A DNA stretch of 58,571 nucleotides from an uncultured Bacilli bacterium (GCA_944363715.1 CALVUX010000012.1:1-58571); one strand, 5' to 3'; positions 25,998 through 34,562 are shown, numbered from the stretch's first letter. Notes: a model not told the origin generated them from the letters alone. Numbers and translations are program-made.

Positions 25998-27024
25998 TTG
26001 AGAGAAAATTTAGTTGTAAGAAGCAGCAGTGCTCTAGTTTTTGATTTTTGAAAGACAAAATCATAGTGAAGGTATTCAAGTTAGATCCCGTGAAGGAGAT
26101 TTGTGGTTAACACAAAAAGGCCTTGCTGATTTATATGATGTTGATAGAACTGTTATAACGAAGCATTTGAAAAATATTTATGCTGATTTAGAACTTGAAG
26201 AAAAGTCAACTAGTGCAATTTTTGCACTAGTTCAAAAAGAAGGCAATCGTAATGTAGAAAGAAAAGTAAATTATTATAATTTAGATGTAGTTATATCTGT
26301 AGGATATAGAGTGAATTCTGATAGGGCAATTCAGTTTAGAAGATGGGCTACTAATGTTTTAAAAGAGTTTTCTAAGAAAGGGTATATAATTGATAAAAAG
26401 AGAATGGAAAATGGTACCTTTTTTGATGAAGATTATTTTGATTCATTACTTGCAGAGATTAGGGAAATTAGACTTTCAGAAAGAAGATTTTATCAAAAGA
26501 TAACAGATATTTATGCTACTAGTATTGATTATGATAAAAAGTCACCTACAACGATTAAATTCTTTAAGAAAGTTCAAAACAAAATGCATTATGCAGTTTC
26601 TAAGCAAACAGCTGCAGAGATAATTTACAATAGAGCAGATGCCGAAAAAGAGAATATGGGATTAACGTCTTGGAAAAATTCTCCTAACGGTAAAATATTA
26701 GAAACTGATGTCGTTGTTGCTAAGAATTATTTAACTAAAGAGGAAATAGATGATTTAGAAAGAATAGTTAGTGCTTTTTTAGATTTAGCAGAAGCAAGAG
26801 AGAAAAGAAATATTCCAATGACAATGGAAGACTGGGCTACTAGGATTGATAAGTTTTTGCTTGCAGATGATAGAGATATTTTGAAAGATGCAGGTAAGAT
26901 TTCTTAGAAAATCGCTTGTGATAAAGCATTGTGTGAATATGAAAAATATAGAGTTAAACAAGATATGCTATATAAATCCGATTTTGATTTGTTATTAGAA
27001 GAAATGAGTAAAGAAGAAAAGTAA
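25998..27024 (+). pseudogene. rhuM-family gene broken by a frameshift and an in-frame TAG
   Basis: The gene starts at TTG 25998 behind AGGAGG and encodes RENLVVRSSSALV, then loses frame in a run of five T (26038-26042). It continues one frame over with ERQNHSEGIQVRSREGDLWLTQ and the RhuM core (VDRTVITKHLKNIY, VGYRVNSDRAIQFRRWA). A TAG at 26905-26907 is followed by 38 more in-frame codons (KIACDKALCEYEKYRV...) before TAA at 27022. Removing one T restores the expected sequence. RhuM proteins are DNA-binding-like, spread by phages and islands, with no proven function. The gene interrupts the conserved dgkA-era order. Confidence 0.8.
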
Positions 27025-27046
27025 AATTTTTGAAAAGAGTGATAGC

Positions 27047-27670
27047 ATGGAAAAGATAGATGCAATAATATTTGATTTAGATGGTACTTTGTGGAATACT
27101 GTTGATAGTTGTCTTAAAACGACAAGTTTTGTAAAAGAAGAGCATAAAGACATTACTAGAGATGTTACAAGAGAACAAATCGAGTCGGCAATGGGAAAAA
27201 CATCTGATGAGATTATTAATATATATTATGGATATCTTCCAAGAGAAAAAGGGGAAGAGTATGCTAATGAGGCTTTTAATAAAAATGTGGAAAACTTGTT
27301 AAAAGAAGGAGGAACATTATATCCTAATACTAGAGAAACTATTATAAATTTAAGTAAAAAATATAAATTATATATAGTTAGTAATTGTGTTAAAGGATAT
27401 ATTGAATCTTTTTTAAATACGAGTGGACTTAAAGATTATTTTGATGATTATGAAAGTTATGGTAACACTCTTCTTAGTAAAGGAGAAAATATTAAGCTTG
27501 TTATTTCCCGTAATAATTTGAAAAATCCTATATATGTTGGAGATACAAGTGGTGATATGGAAGGAGCAAAAATAGCAGGTATTCCTTTTGTATATGCAGC
27601 TTATGGTTTTGGTGATGTAGAAAGCTTTGATTATAAAATTGATGATATTAGTGAATTGTTAAATATATAA
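27047..27670 (+). CDS. HAD-superfamily phosphatase (phosphoglycolate phosphatase-like)
   Basis: This 207-residue protein has the HAD motifs: motif I DLDGTLWNT, motif II SNC, motif III Lys in SKGENIKLVI, and motif IV VGDTSGDMEGAKIAG. The cap domain is alpha-helical (about 15-85). The substrate cannot be told from sequence; phosphoglycolate or pyrimidine nucleotides are typical. It lies between the broken rhuM gene and era, outside the usual gene order, so it probably arrived with rhuM. Confidence 0.88.
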   Translation: MEKIDAIIFDLDGTLWNTVDSCLKTTSFVKEEHKDITRDVTREQIESAMGKTSDEIINIYYGYLPREKGEEYANEAFNKNVENLLKEGGTLYPNTRETIINLSKKYKLYIVSNCVKGYIESFLNTSGLKDYFDDYESYGNTLLSKGENIKLVISRNNLKNPIYVGDTSGDMEGAKIAGIPFVYAAYGFGDVESFDYKIDDISELLNI

Positions 27671-27765
27671 ATTTTATAGGTATACCCTTAAGATTAGATA
27701 TAAAGTAAATTTGAATAGGTACAAAAATACAATAAATAATTGTGTAAAAGTAAGGAGGTAATTTT

Positions 27766-28656
27766 ATGAAGTGTGGAGTTGTATCAATAATGGGAAGACC
27801 TAATGTAGGTAAGAGTACATTATTAAATGCAATACTTAATATGAAACTTGCTATTACAACTGATAAAGCAGGTACTACGAGAAATATTATTCAAGGAATT
27901 TATCAAGATGATGAGGCACAGATTGTCTTTATAGATACTCCAGGTATTCATAAACCTATGAATAAACTTGGTAGTGTTTTAAATAAAAAAGCTTATCAAA
28001 ATATAGATAATGCTGATATTATTCTTTTATTAATAGATGCAAGTAGTGGAATAGGTAAGGGAGATAAGTTTGTTTTAAATAAAATTAAAGAAAATACAGA
28101 CGCTAAAGTCTTCTTGATTCTAAATAAAATTGATAAAGTAGGTAGTGAGAAATTACTTAAAGTAATAGATGAAGCGAAAGAATTGTATGACTTTGATGAG
28201 ATTATTCCTATATCTGCTTTAAAGAAGAAAGCGATAGATGATTTAATTAAGACATTAAAAAAATATCTGCCACTAGATGAAGCGATATTTGATAGTGATG
28301 AACTTACAAATGTTTCAGTTAAGTTTATTATGGGGGAATTTGTTCGTGAAAAGATAATGATGTTAACTAAACAAGAGATTCCTCATAGTGTTACTTGTTA
28401 TGTGGAGAACTTTGAAGAATATGATGATTTGGTACATATACAAGTCTTAATAGTAGTGGATAAAGAGAGCTTAAAGAAAATTATTATTGGTAAGAATGGT
28501 AATATGTTAAAACGTATTGGTATACTTGCTCGTAATGATATGGAAGAGTTTTTAGGAAAGAAAGTATTTTTAGAAACTCATGTTAAAGTAATAGAAAATT
28601 GGCGTGATAAAGAGAAATATTTAATAGAACTAGGAATTGATAGTAAAGATGAATAA
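27766..28656 (+). CDS. era: GTPase Era
   Basis: This 296-residue GTPase has G1 GRPNVGKST, G3 DTPG, G4 NKID and G5 SALKKKA, followed by the C-terminal KH domain (IIIGKNGNMLKRIG). Era binds the 3' end of 16S rRNA and monitors 30S assembly, working with YbeY encoded upstream. AAGGAGG precedes the start. All motifs are intact. Confidence 0.97.
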   Translation: MKCGVVSIMGRPNVGKSTLLNAILNMKLAITTDKAGTTRNIIQGIYQDDEAQIVFIDTPGIHKPMNKLGSVLNKKAYQNIDNADIILLLIDASSGIGKGDKFVLNKIKENTDAKVFLILNKIDKVGSEKLLKVIDEAKELYDFDEIIPISALKKKAIDDLIKTLKKYLPLDEAIFDSDELTNVSVKFIMGEFVREKIMMLTKQEIPHSVTCYVENFEEYDDLVHIQVLIVVDKESLKKIIIGKNGNMLKRIGILARNDMEEFLGKKVFLETHVKVIENWRDKEKYLIELGIDSKDE

Positions 28657-28695
28657 AAAAATTACTTATTAATCATTATATTAATAGGTGATAAT

Positions 28696-28833
28696 ATGAA
28701 TAATTATGAAATAGTTTGGAATTTATTTAAGAAAACTGGTGATATTAGATATTTTCTTTTAGCAAAGTCTATAAAGGAAAGTGAAAATAATGAAGATAGT
28801 GGACGTGAAGGGATTAGTTCTAAACGAGACTAA
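28696..28833 (+). CDS. yqzL: YqzL-like small protein
   Basis: This 45-residue protein (MNNYEIVWNLFKKTGDIRYFLLAKSIKES...) lies in the era-recO gap, exactly where Bacillus carries yqzL. It shares the W-x-x-F-x-x-T-G-x-I-x-x-Y/F-L-L pattern. A function is not known. Its 3' end overlaps the start of recO in another frame by 44 nt. Confidence 0.7.
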   Translation: MNNYEIVWNLFKKTGDIRYFLLAKSIKESENNEDSGREGISSKRD

Positions 28834-29527
28834 TTATAGTGATTCTAGTAAAATATTAAATGTTTTGACTAGTGAGTATGGTCTTATAGGTATTATTTCT
28901 AAAGGATGTCGAAACTTAAAAAGTAAACTTAGAGGTGCTTCTAGAAAGTTAGTATATGGAACATTTCATTTCTATTATAAAGAGAATGGTTTATCAACCT
29001 TAATTAGTATTGATGTTATTAGTGATTATCCTAAGACTATTATGAATTTAGAAAATGTTGTATATGCATCATATCTTTTAGATCTTACAAGACAAGTAGT
29101 TAAACAATCTAAAGATAGTAATATTTTACCATTGGTAGTTAGTTCTCTAGATAAAATTGAGAATAGTCTTAATCCTGCAGTTGTTACTAATATATTAGAA
29201 CTTAAATATTTAGATTTTTTAGGTGTTAGTCCTATTGTTACAGGTTGTGCAGTCTGTGGAAAAACTACTAATATTGTTAGTTTAAGTCCAACAGCAGGGG
29301 GATTTATTTGCAAAGACTGTTATCAAAATGAAGGCTATTACAGTGAAAAGACGATTAAACTTTTACAGATGTATTACTATGTTGATTTAGAGAAAATTAC
29401 AAAAATAGATGTTAATCCTAAAGTAAATGAAGAAATAAATAAATTTTTAGAAGATTATTATGATAGATATACAGGAATTTATTTAAATAGTAAAAAAATG
29501 TTAAAGAATGTGGTAAAATTAAAGTAA
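28790..29527 (+). CDS. recO: DNA repair protein RecO
   Basis: This protein of about 245 residues has an OB-fold N-terminal domain (VDVKGLVLNETNYSDSSKIL..., KGCRNLKSKLRG) and a C-terminal zinc site of four cysteines (CAVCGKTT ... CKDC). RecO loads RecA on SSB-covered DNA with RecR. ATG 28790 is taken because AAAGGA is 11 nt before it and GTG 28781 is too close. It lies in the conserved era-yqzL-recO order. Confidence 0.95.
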   Translation: MKIVDVKGLVLNETNYSDSSKILNVLTSEYGLIGIISKGCRNLKSKLRGASRKLVYGTFHFYYKENGLSTLISIDVISDYPKTIMNLENVVYASYLLDLTRQVVKQSKDSNILPLVVSSLDKIENSLNPAVVTNILELKYLDFLGVSPIVTGCAVCGKTTNIVSLSPTAGGFICKDCYQNEGYYSEKTIKLLQMYYYVDLEKITKIDVNPKVNEEINKFLEDYYDRYTGIYLNSKKMLKNVVKLK

Positions 29528-29543
29528 GATAGGTAGTGGTTTG

Positions 29544-30494
29544 ATGAAGAAAAAATTAATAATTCTTTTAAGTTTATTTGTTATTTTAACTGTTTGTGTA
29601 CTTTTAGATATAACAGGGGTAATAGATTATAATGTTTATAACCTATTATCTACTAACAGAATAGATTTTTTAACAACATGTACTAATGTAGTTACATCTT
29701 TAGCATCTAGTCAAGCGATAATTATAGTTACATTAATATTGATATTTGCACTTGATACTAATCATCAAAGAATATTTGTTATAATTAATACCATAATTAG
29801 TGCAGGTATTATTATATTAAGTAAGAATATCTTTTTAAGAGAGAGGCCTTTAATTGGAAGTGAACTTCTTTCTAGTTATAGTTTTCCTAGTGGGCATAGT
29901 TTAATTGCTACTACTTATTATGGATTTTTGATATATTTACTTAGGAGAAGTAAATGTAAGGAAGAGTATAAAGTAATAGGAACAACATTCTTAATTACAT
30001 TAATTGTTTTGATTTGTTTAAGTAGATTAATACTTAATGTTCACTATGTAACAGATGTAGTTGGGGGAGTTATTTTAGGACTTATAATTCTTTTAGTATT
30101 AATTTACTTTTTTGAGAAGACTTTTAAGCCTAAAGAAAAGGAGAAACCTTTACTTAAAACATTATCATATGGCTTTAATGGAATCTTTTATACCTTAAAA
30201 CATGAAAGAAATATGGTAATTCATTTTCTTGTTATGATATTAGTAATAATAGCGGGGATAGTCTTTGAAATTACTTTTGTAGAGTGGGGAGTATGTTTTG
30301 TACTTTTTGCATTAGTTCTTTCTTTAGAACTTATGAATACAGCTTTGGAAAATGTCGTTGATCTTGTAACAGAAGAGAAGAAAGCAAAGGCTAAAGTTGC
30401 TAAAGATGCGGCAGCGGGGGCAGTACTTGTCGCGGCGATATTTGCAGTTATTATAGGTATATCAATATTTTTACCTAGACTTTTAAATCTATAG
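29544..30494 (+). CDS. PAP2 phosphatase-DgkA kinase fusion protein
   Basis: This protein of about 316 residues joins two membrane enzymes. Residues about 1-190 form a PAP2 domain with KNIFLRERP, YSFPSGHS and SRLILNVHYVTD, the three phosphatase motifs. Residues about 205-316 form a DgkA domain with ELMNTALENVVDLVTEEKKAKAKVAKDAAAGAV. The first half should dephosphorylate undecaprenyl pyrophosphate (or a related lipid) and the second phosphorylate undecaprenol or diacylglycerol, so both feed the lipid-carrier pool. A stand-alone DgkA is encoded 4 kb upstream. ATG 29544 is chosen over TTG 29541. Confidence 0.88.
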   Translation: MKKKLIILLSLFVILTVCVLLDITGVIDYNVYNLLSTNRIDFLTTCTNVVTSLASSQAIIIVTLILIFALDTNHQRIFVIINTIISAGIIILSKNIFLRERPLIGSELLSSYSFPSGHSLIATTYYGFLIYLLRRSKCKEEYKVIGTTFLITLIVLICLSRLILNVHYVTDVVGGVILGLIILLVLIYFFEKTFKPKEKEKPLLKTLSYGFNGIFYTLKHERNMVIHFLVMILVIIAGIVFEITFVEWGVCFVLFALVLSLELMNTALENVVDLVTEEKKAKAKVAKDAAAGAVLVAAIFAVIIGISIFLPRLLNL

Positions 30495-30527
30495 TGTATA
30501 TAATAATTATCAAATGAGGTGAATTAA

Positions 30528-31097
30528 ATGAATGTAGGAATTATGTGTGGAAGTAAAAGTAGTTCTAGTATGGAAGCATATGAAAAAAATTCTGAGATGA
30601 TAAGGGCAATAGCAGACATGGGATATACATTTGTTATGGGTGCTGGTGAGACTGGTACTATGAGAAATGTTAAAGAAATTTTAAGAGAAAACGGTAATAT
30701 GCTTATAACTGTTGGCAACAGTCTTGAACTTGGTAGAACTATTGCAGATATTAAAGTGGAAGTTAGGTCTACTTTTGAAAGGGCTGAGCGTATTTATGAG
30801 AATAGTGACGTTATTATTTTCTTAGATGGTGGAACTGGTACTCTTTCTGAGTTCTATTCTTTCTTGAATAATAAGGTAGAGACTGATGATAAAAAGAAAG
30901 AATTAGTAGTTGTTAATATAGATGGTGTATACAATAAAGTAATAGATGATTTGAAAAGAAGATATAAAGAAGGACTTACTGATAATGTTTTAAAATGTTT
31001 TGCAGAAGTTAAAAGTCCTGAAGGATTGAAAGCTTATTTAGGAGAAGTTGAGAAAAAATTTAATGGTAGTGAGCAAGAAAGGGAAAGAGTGAGATAA
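30528..31097 (+). CDS. LOG-family (lysine decarboxylase-like) nucleotide phosphoribohydrolase
   Basis: This 189-residue Rossmann-type protein has the LOG motif as [13 protein letters not shown] and an N-terminal GIMCGSKS like the family's VFCGSS. Members cleave nucleoside 5'-monophosphates to base and ribose phosphate. The first Gly-rich motif is normally PGGxGTxxE; here Asp replaces Pro. GAGGTGAATT precedes the start, and the stop overlaps glyS by one base (TAATG). Confidence 0.8.
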   Translation: MNVGIMCGSKSSSSMEAYEKNSEMIRAIADMGYTFVMGAGETGTMRNVKEILRENGNMLITVGNSLELGRTIADIKVEVRSTFERAERIYENSDVIIFLDGGTGTLSEFYSFLNNKVETDDKKKELVVVNIDGVYNKVIDDLKRRYKEGLTDNVLKCFAEVKSPEGLKAYLGEVEKKFNGSEQERERVR

Positions 31098-32470
31098 TGA
31101 GTAATATTAAGATGGAAGATTTAGTTAATTACTGTAAGCAATATGGAATAATATTCCAAGGAAGTGAGATATATGGAGGTCTTGCTAATACTTGGGATTA
31201 TGGTCCTGTTGGTATGCTTTTAAAAAATAATGTTAAAAGTGCTTGGTTAAAGAAATTTGTTCAAGAAGATATTAATAATGTAGGACTAGATTCTGCTATT
31301 TTAATGAATCCTAGAACTTGGGAAGCGAGTGGACATTTAGCAACTTTCTCTGATCCTTTAATAGATTGTAAGAAATGTAAGACTCGTCATCGTGCAGATA
31401 AGTTAGTGGAAGCTGATGGGGTAGAAGATGCAGGTGGTATGAGTCATGAAGAGTTAATGAATTATATTAAAGAGCATAATATTGTTTGTCCTAACTGTGG
31501 GGCAATGGATTATACTGATATTAGAGAATTTAACTTAATGTTTAAGACTTTTCAAGGTGTTACTGAAGATAGTAAGAGTACAATCTATTTAAGACCTGAA
31601 ACTGCTCAAGGTATATTTGTTGATTTTTTAAATGTGCAAAGAAGTATGAGACTTAAGATTCCTTTTGGAATTGGACAAGTTGGTAAAAGTTTTAGAAATG
31701 AAATAACTCCTGGTAACTTTATATTTAGAACAAGAGAATTTGAACAAATGGAATTAGAGTTTTTCTGTAAACCAGGTACTGAATTAGATTGGCATAAATA
31801 TTATAAAGATTATTGTTATAACTTCTTATTAAGTCTTGGTATTAATAAAGATAATTTAAGACTTAGAGATCATAAAAAAGAAGAGTTAAGCCATTATAGT
31901 AATGCTACTACTGATATTGAATATAAATTTCCATTTGGATTTGGAGAATTATGGGGAATTGCTAGTCGTACTGATTATGATTTATCTAGCCATCAAAAAG
32001 TATCAGGTGAATCTTTAGAATATTTAGATCCTACTACTAATGAGAAATATATTCCTTATGTTATTGAACCTAGTGTTGGGGTAGATAGACTTATGCTTAC
32101 AATACTATGCGATGCTTATAATAAAGAGACATTAGAAGATGGTAGTGAAAGAGAAGTATTAAAAATACACCCCTTTTTAGCACCATATAAAGTAACTGTT
32201 TTACCTTTAATAAAGAAAAGACATAGTGAGAAAGCTAGTGATATTTATAAAATGTTATCTAAAGAGTTTTCTGTTAGTTATGATGAAGCAGGTTCTATTG
32301 GTAAAAGATATAGAAGAGGGGATGCTATTGGAACACCTTTTAGTTTAACAGTTGATGATAATACAATAGATAATGGAACTGTTACTTTAAGAGATAGAGA
32401 TACTATGGAACAAGTAACATTGAAGTTAGATGAAGTTATTCCATATATTGAAGAGAGGATTAAATTCTAA
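31097..32470 (+). CDS. glyS: Glycyl-tRNA synthetase, dimeric (alpha-2) type
   Basis: This 457-residue class II synthetase has motif 1 near [10 protein letters not shown], motif 2 [25 protein letters not shown], motif 3 [11 protein letters not shown] and a zinc site (CKKCKTRH ... CPNCG). This is the eukaryote-like single-gene form rather than the glyQ/glyS tetramer. It occupies the position that glyQS holds in Bacillus, after recO. It would charge the tRNA-Gly found at 19013-19086. Confidence 0.96.
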   Translation: MSNIKMEDLVNYCKQYGIIFQGSEIYGGLANTWDYGPVGMLLKNNVKSAWLKKFVQEDINNVGLDSAILMNPRTWEASGHLATFSDPLIDCKKCKTRHRADKLVEADGVEDAGGMSHEELMNYIKEHNIVCPNCGAMDYTDIREFNLMFKTFQGVTEDSKSTIYLRPETAQGIFVDFLNVQRSMRLKIPFGIGQVGKSFRNEITPGNFIFRTREFEQMELEFFCKPGTELDWHKYYKDYCYNFLLSLGINKDNLRLRDHKKEELSHYSNATTDIEYKFPFGFGELWGIASRTDYDLSSHQKVSGESLEYLDPTTNEKYIPYVIEPSVGVDRLMLTILCDAYNKETLEDGSEREVLKIHPFLAPYKVTVLPLIKKRHSEKASDIYKMLSKEFSVSYDEAGSIGKRYRRGDAIGTPFSLTVDDNTIDNGTVTLRDRDTMEQVTLKLDEVIPYIEERIKF

Positions 32471-33189
32471 TGGGTCCTATCATTGGTATTTTAACTAGAA
32501 GTGGTGTTAATGAAAATGGTACACCTATAGAGTATTGTATGGAAAGTACAAGAAGAGCGATTGTTAAAGCAGATGGAGTGCCTATTATGTTAACACCTCC
32601 TCAAGATATAGATTATTTTACTACTAAAAGTAGTGAAGCTCCTGATTTAACTGGGATGGAACAAGAAATGATTTTATATCAGATAGAAAAGCTAGATGGA
32701 TTATTTATTCCTGGGGGAGATAAGATTACTAAATATGATTATTATGTTTTACATTTTTGTCTTAAAAGAAATATTCCAATACTTGGTGTATGTTTAGGTA
32801 TGCAGATGATTGCTAACTATAAAATAGATAACTTTAAATTATTAGATGTTCCTAATAAAGAGTTACATTATAAAGAAGATTATGCTGCACCTGCTCATAA
32901 TGTTACTATCGATAAAAATAGTCTTTTATATAAGATAATAGGTAGTGAAGAAATAATGGTTAACTCTCATCATTTAAGATGTGTAGACTATACTAAAGAG
33001 TGTAACGTAGTTGCTAAGAGTTCTGATGGAGTGATTGAAGCGGTAGAGTTAAAAGATTATGACTTCTGTTTAGGGGTACAGTGGCATCCAGAGATAACTA
33101 TTAGTGATGATGTTAATTCTAAGAAGATATTTGAATGTTTTATGGAGAAAGCTAAGGAGAAGAAAGAAAGTAAAATAATTATTAAATAG
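32470..33189 (+). CDS. Class I glutamine amidotransferase (gamma-glutamyl-GABA hydrolase-like)
   Basis: This 239-residue protein has the nucleophile in LGVCLGMQM and the His-Glu pair in VQWHPE, completing the Cys-His-Glu triad of PuuD-like peptidase C26 enzymes. FIPGGDKI forms the oxyanion region. Substrates are gamma-glutamyl amides, but the exact one is unknown. It overlaps glyS by one base and ends the operon. Confidence 0.85.
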   Translation: MGPIIGILTRSGVNENGTPIEYCMESTRRAIVKADGVPIMLTPPQDIDYFTTKSSEAPDLTGMEQEMILYQIEKLDGLFIPGGDKITKYDYYVLHFCLKRNIPILGVCLGMQMIANYKIDNFKLLDVPNKELHYKEDYAAPAHNVTIDKNSLLYKIIGSEEIMVNSHHLRCVDYTKECNVVAKSSDGVIEAVELKDYDFCLGVQWHPEITISDDVNSKKIFECFMEKAKEKKESKIIIK

Positions 33190-33194
33190 TTTTA

Positions 33195-33223
33195 TTGACA
33201 TTATTATCACTGAATGTTATATT
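33195..33223 (+). promoter_or_regulatory. Strong promoter of a repeat-containing small RNA
   Basis: TTGACA (33195-33200), exactly 17 nt, then TATATT (33218-33223). No protein-coding frame follows; a transcript would begin near 33230 at the foot of a small hairpin. Confidence 0.75.
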
Positions 33224-33229
33224 ATAGCT

Positions 33230-33387
33230 ACATAAGTGATTATGTGTTGTTAAAAAAGCTGGTGATTCCGACCATAACAGGAACTTAAAAAAGCGGTGAT
33301 TCCGACCATAACAGGAACTTAAAAAAGCAGTGATTCCGACTATAATAGGAACTTAAAAAAGAAACTAGAGAGCAAACTCTAGTTTTT
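33230..33387 (+). ncRNA. Candidate small RNA with three tandem 34-35-nt repeats
   Basis: The transcript unit is bounded by a consensus promoter and an intrinsic terminator. It has a 5' hairpin (ACATAA/TTATGT, 33230-33245), three near-identical repeats (33252-33286, 33287-33320, 33321-33354) and then the terminator stem AAACTAGAG/CTCTAGTTT (33362-33385) with a T-run. Each repeat runs A6-GC-GGTGATTCCGACCATAACAGGAACTT and can form TTCC/GGAA around a 10-nt loop. A period of 34 excludes coding. The ACAGGAAC core resembles a ribosome site or a CsrA-type target, so a sponge or decoy RNA is one idea; the function is unknown. Confidence 0.65.
33362..33387 (+). terminator. Terminator of the repeat RNA
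   Basis: A 9-bp perfect stem (33362-33370 with 33377-33385) has the loop AGCAAA, an A-run before it and a T-run after it. Confidence 0.85.
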
Positions 33388-33400
33388 GTATATAGAAATT

Positions 33401-33506
33401 AAAAAAGCAACCGTAAAGGTTACTTCTTTAAGTGGCACATGGTGCCAACACGGGTTTGATCCATTATAAATAATAGACCAAGATTGTAGATATGATATTA
33501 TCTACA
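33401..33506 (-). ncRNA. Candidate structured small RNA on the minus strand
   Basis: A minus-strand transcript from about 33506 would fold throughout. Hairpin 1 is TGTAGATA/TATCTACA (33506-33485). Hairpin 2 is TTGGTC/GATCAA continuing into ATTAT/ATAAT (33481-33456). Hairpin 3 is TGGCAC/GTGCCA (33447-33433). The terminator stem GTAACC/GGTTGC (33423-33407) is followed by six T. The mismatches of stems 2 and 4 on the plus strand become G-U pairs on the minus strand, which fixes the sense strand. It ends 14 nt from the end of the opposing repeat RNA. No known Rfam family is recognised. Confidence 0.6.
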
Positions 33507-33511
33507 TTAAT

Positions 33512-33520
33512 ATTATATCA
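33512..33520 (-). promoter_or_regulatory. Extended -10 promoter of the minus-strand small RNA
   Basis: On the minus strand TGATATAAT (33520-33512) forms an extended -10 element, with the predicted start about six nt further on at the first base of hairpin 1. No clear -35 is present. Confidence 0.55.
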
Positions 33521-33623
33521 AAACTACAATCAAATTATACAAAATATTTTTTGTAGTGACTCTATAATAAACTAAAACTCTAAAAAAATCACAAAAAAGT
33601 AGTAACAAAGTAGCAAAAAAGTG

Positions 33624-33652
33624 TTGACAAACCTAGATTTTTAGCATACAAT
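33624..33652 (+). promoter_or_regulatory. Promoter of the infC-rpmI-rplT operon
   Basis: TTGACA (33624-33629), 17 nt, then TACAAT (33647-33652). It is followed by a long structured leader. The 33530-33620 stretch upstream is plain A/T-rich DNA in which I see nothing else. Confidence 0.85.
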
Positions 33653-33659
33653 ACTTGAA

Positions 33660-33765
33660 GAAAAGGAAAGAGATGGGATACCCCACCACCTGATTGATAA
33701 GTGAGTCAATAGGTAAAAAGCCAAGATTAGATATAATAATATAACATTATTTTGGTTTTTTAGTG
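33660..33765 (+). promoter_or_regulatory. L20-type leader with transcription attenuator
   Basis: The leader contains ACCT-ATTGA/TCAAT-AGGT (about 33689-33714), followed by a terminator-like stem AAAAAGCCAA (33715-33724) with TTGGTTTTTT (33752-33761) just before infC. In Bacillus, L20 binds such a leader and promotes termination, giving feedback control of infC-rpmI-rplT. Position and architecture match; the exact L20 contact nucleotides were not verified. Confidence 0.7.
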
Positions 33766-33807
33766 GGTATTAATATATCCACTTTTCTTAATTTTATGGA
33801 GGTGTTA

Positions 33808-34341
33808 ATTATAGCAAAAGATAATAAGAGTCAATTAATTAATGAGCAAATAAGAGCTAAAGAAGTATTAGTTATTGGTCCTAATGGAGAACAAGTTGGA
33901 ATTAAATCTATAGAAGATGCTAGAACACTAGCAAAATATGCTAATTTAGATTTAGTTTTAATGAATCCTAATGGTAATCCGCCTGTTTGTAAAGTAATGG
34001 ATTATAATAAATACCGTTACGAAAGACAAAAGAAAGAAAAAGAAGCTTTGAAAAAACAAAGAGCAAGTCAGGCAGAGTTAAAAGAGTTTAGATTATCTCC
34101 TGTTATTGATGTAGGAGACTTTGAAACTAAACTTAGAAACGTTATTAAGTACTTACAAAAAGGTGATAAGATTAAACTTACGATTAGATTCAAAGGAAGA
34201 CAAATGGCTCATACTGAATTAGGTAAAGAAGTATTAGAGAAATTTGCTAATAGGACTCTAGATTATGCAACAATTGATCAACATCCAAAGTTAGATGGTC
34301 GTACTATGACAATGTTTTTAGTACCAAAGAAAGATAAGTAG
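33808..34341 (+). CDS. infC: Translation initiation factor IF-3
   Basis: This IF-3 of about 177 residues has an N-domain (LINEQIRAKEVLVIGPNGEQVGIKS), a linker and a C-domain (VGDFETKLRNVIKYLQKGDKIKLTIRFKGRQMAH). There is no ATG in frame at the ribosome site: GGAGGT (33798-33803) points to ATT 33808 or ATA 33811. AUU starts are a known conserved trait of infC, letting IF-3 repress its own synthesis. The only upstream ATGs would need translation across the terminator (33763) or overlap the ribosome site (33796). Confidence 0.93.
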   Translation: MIAKDNKSQLINEQIRAKEVLVIGPNGEQVGIKSIEDARTLAKYANLDLVLMNPNGNPPVCKVMDYNKYRYERQKKEKEALKKQRASQAELKEFRLSPVIDVGDFETKLRNVIKYLQKGDKIKLTIRFKGRQMAHTELGKEVLEKFANRTLDYATIDQHPKLDGRTMTMFLVPKKDK

Positions 34342-34355
34342 AAGGAGGAATTATA

Positions 34356-34541
34356 ATGCCTAAATTAAAAACACATAAAGGTAGTAAGAAAGTATTTAAG
34401 AAAAGAAAGAATGATTATAAAATAGGACATCCAGGAAGTAGACATAATACTGGATATAAGTCAAGAAAAGTTAATAGAAAGAAAAGAAGTGCATCTAGCT
34501 TATCTAAAGCAGATCAAAATCGTTTAAAGAACATTATTTAA
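34356..34541 (+). CDS. rpmI: 50S ribosomal protein L35
   Basis: This 61-residue L35 begins MPKLKTHKGSKKVFKKRKND, with the conserved basic pattern and HPGSRHNTGYKSRKVNRKKR. It lies between infC and rplT as in nearly all bacteria. GAAGGAGG gives a strong start. Confidence 0.97.
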   Translation: MPKLKTHKGSKKVFKKRKNDYKIGHPGSRHNTGYKSRKVNRKKRSASSLSKADQNRLKNII

Positions 34542-34562
34542 TAAAAGAAGGAGGATGTAAAG

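Noticed and set aside
26041-26907. Complete 288-residue RhuM protein
   Set aside because: The true N-terminus lies one frame away behind a good ribosome site, and the true C-terminus continues past an in-frame TAG.
33252-33354. CRISPR array
   Set aside because: The 34-35-nt units are directly adjacent without spacers, and no cas genes are nearby.
33401-33500. Minus-strand protein reading GSNPCWHHVPLKEVTFTVAFLIS
   Set aside because: No start codon with ribosome site, and the stretch is fully explained by RNA hairpins and a terminator.
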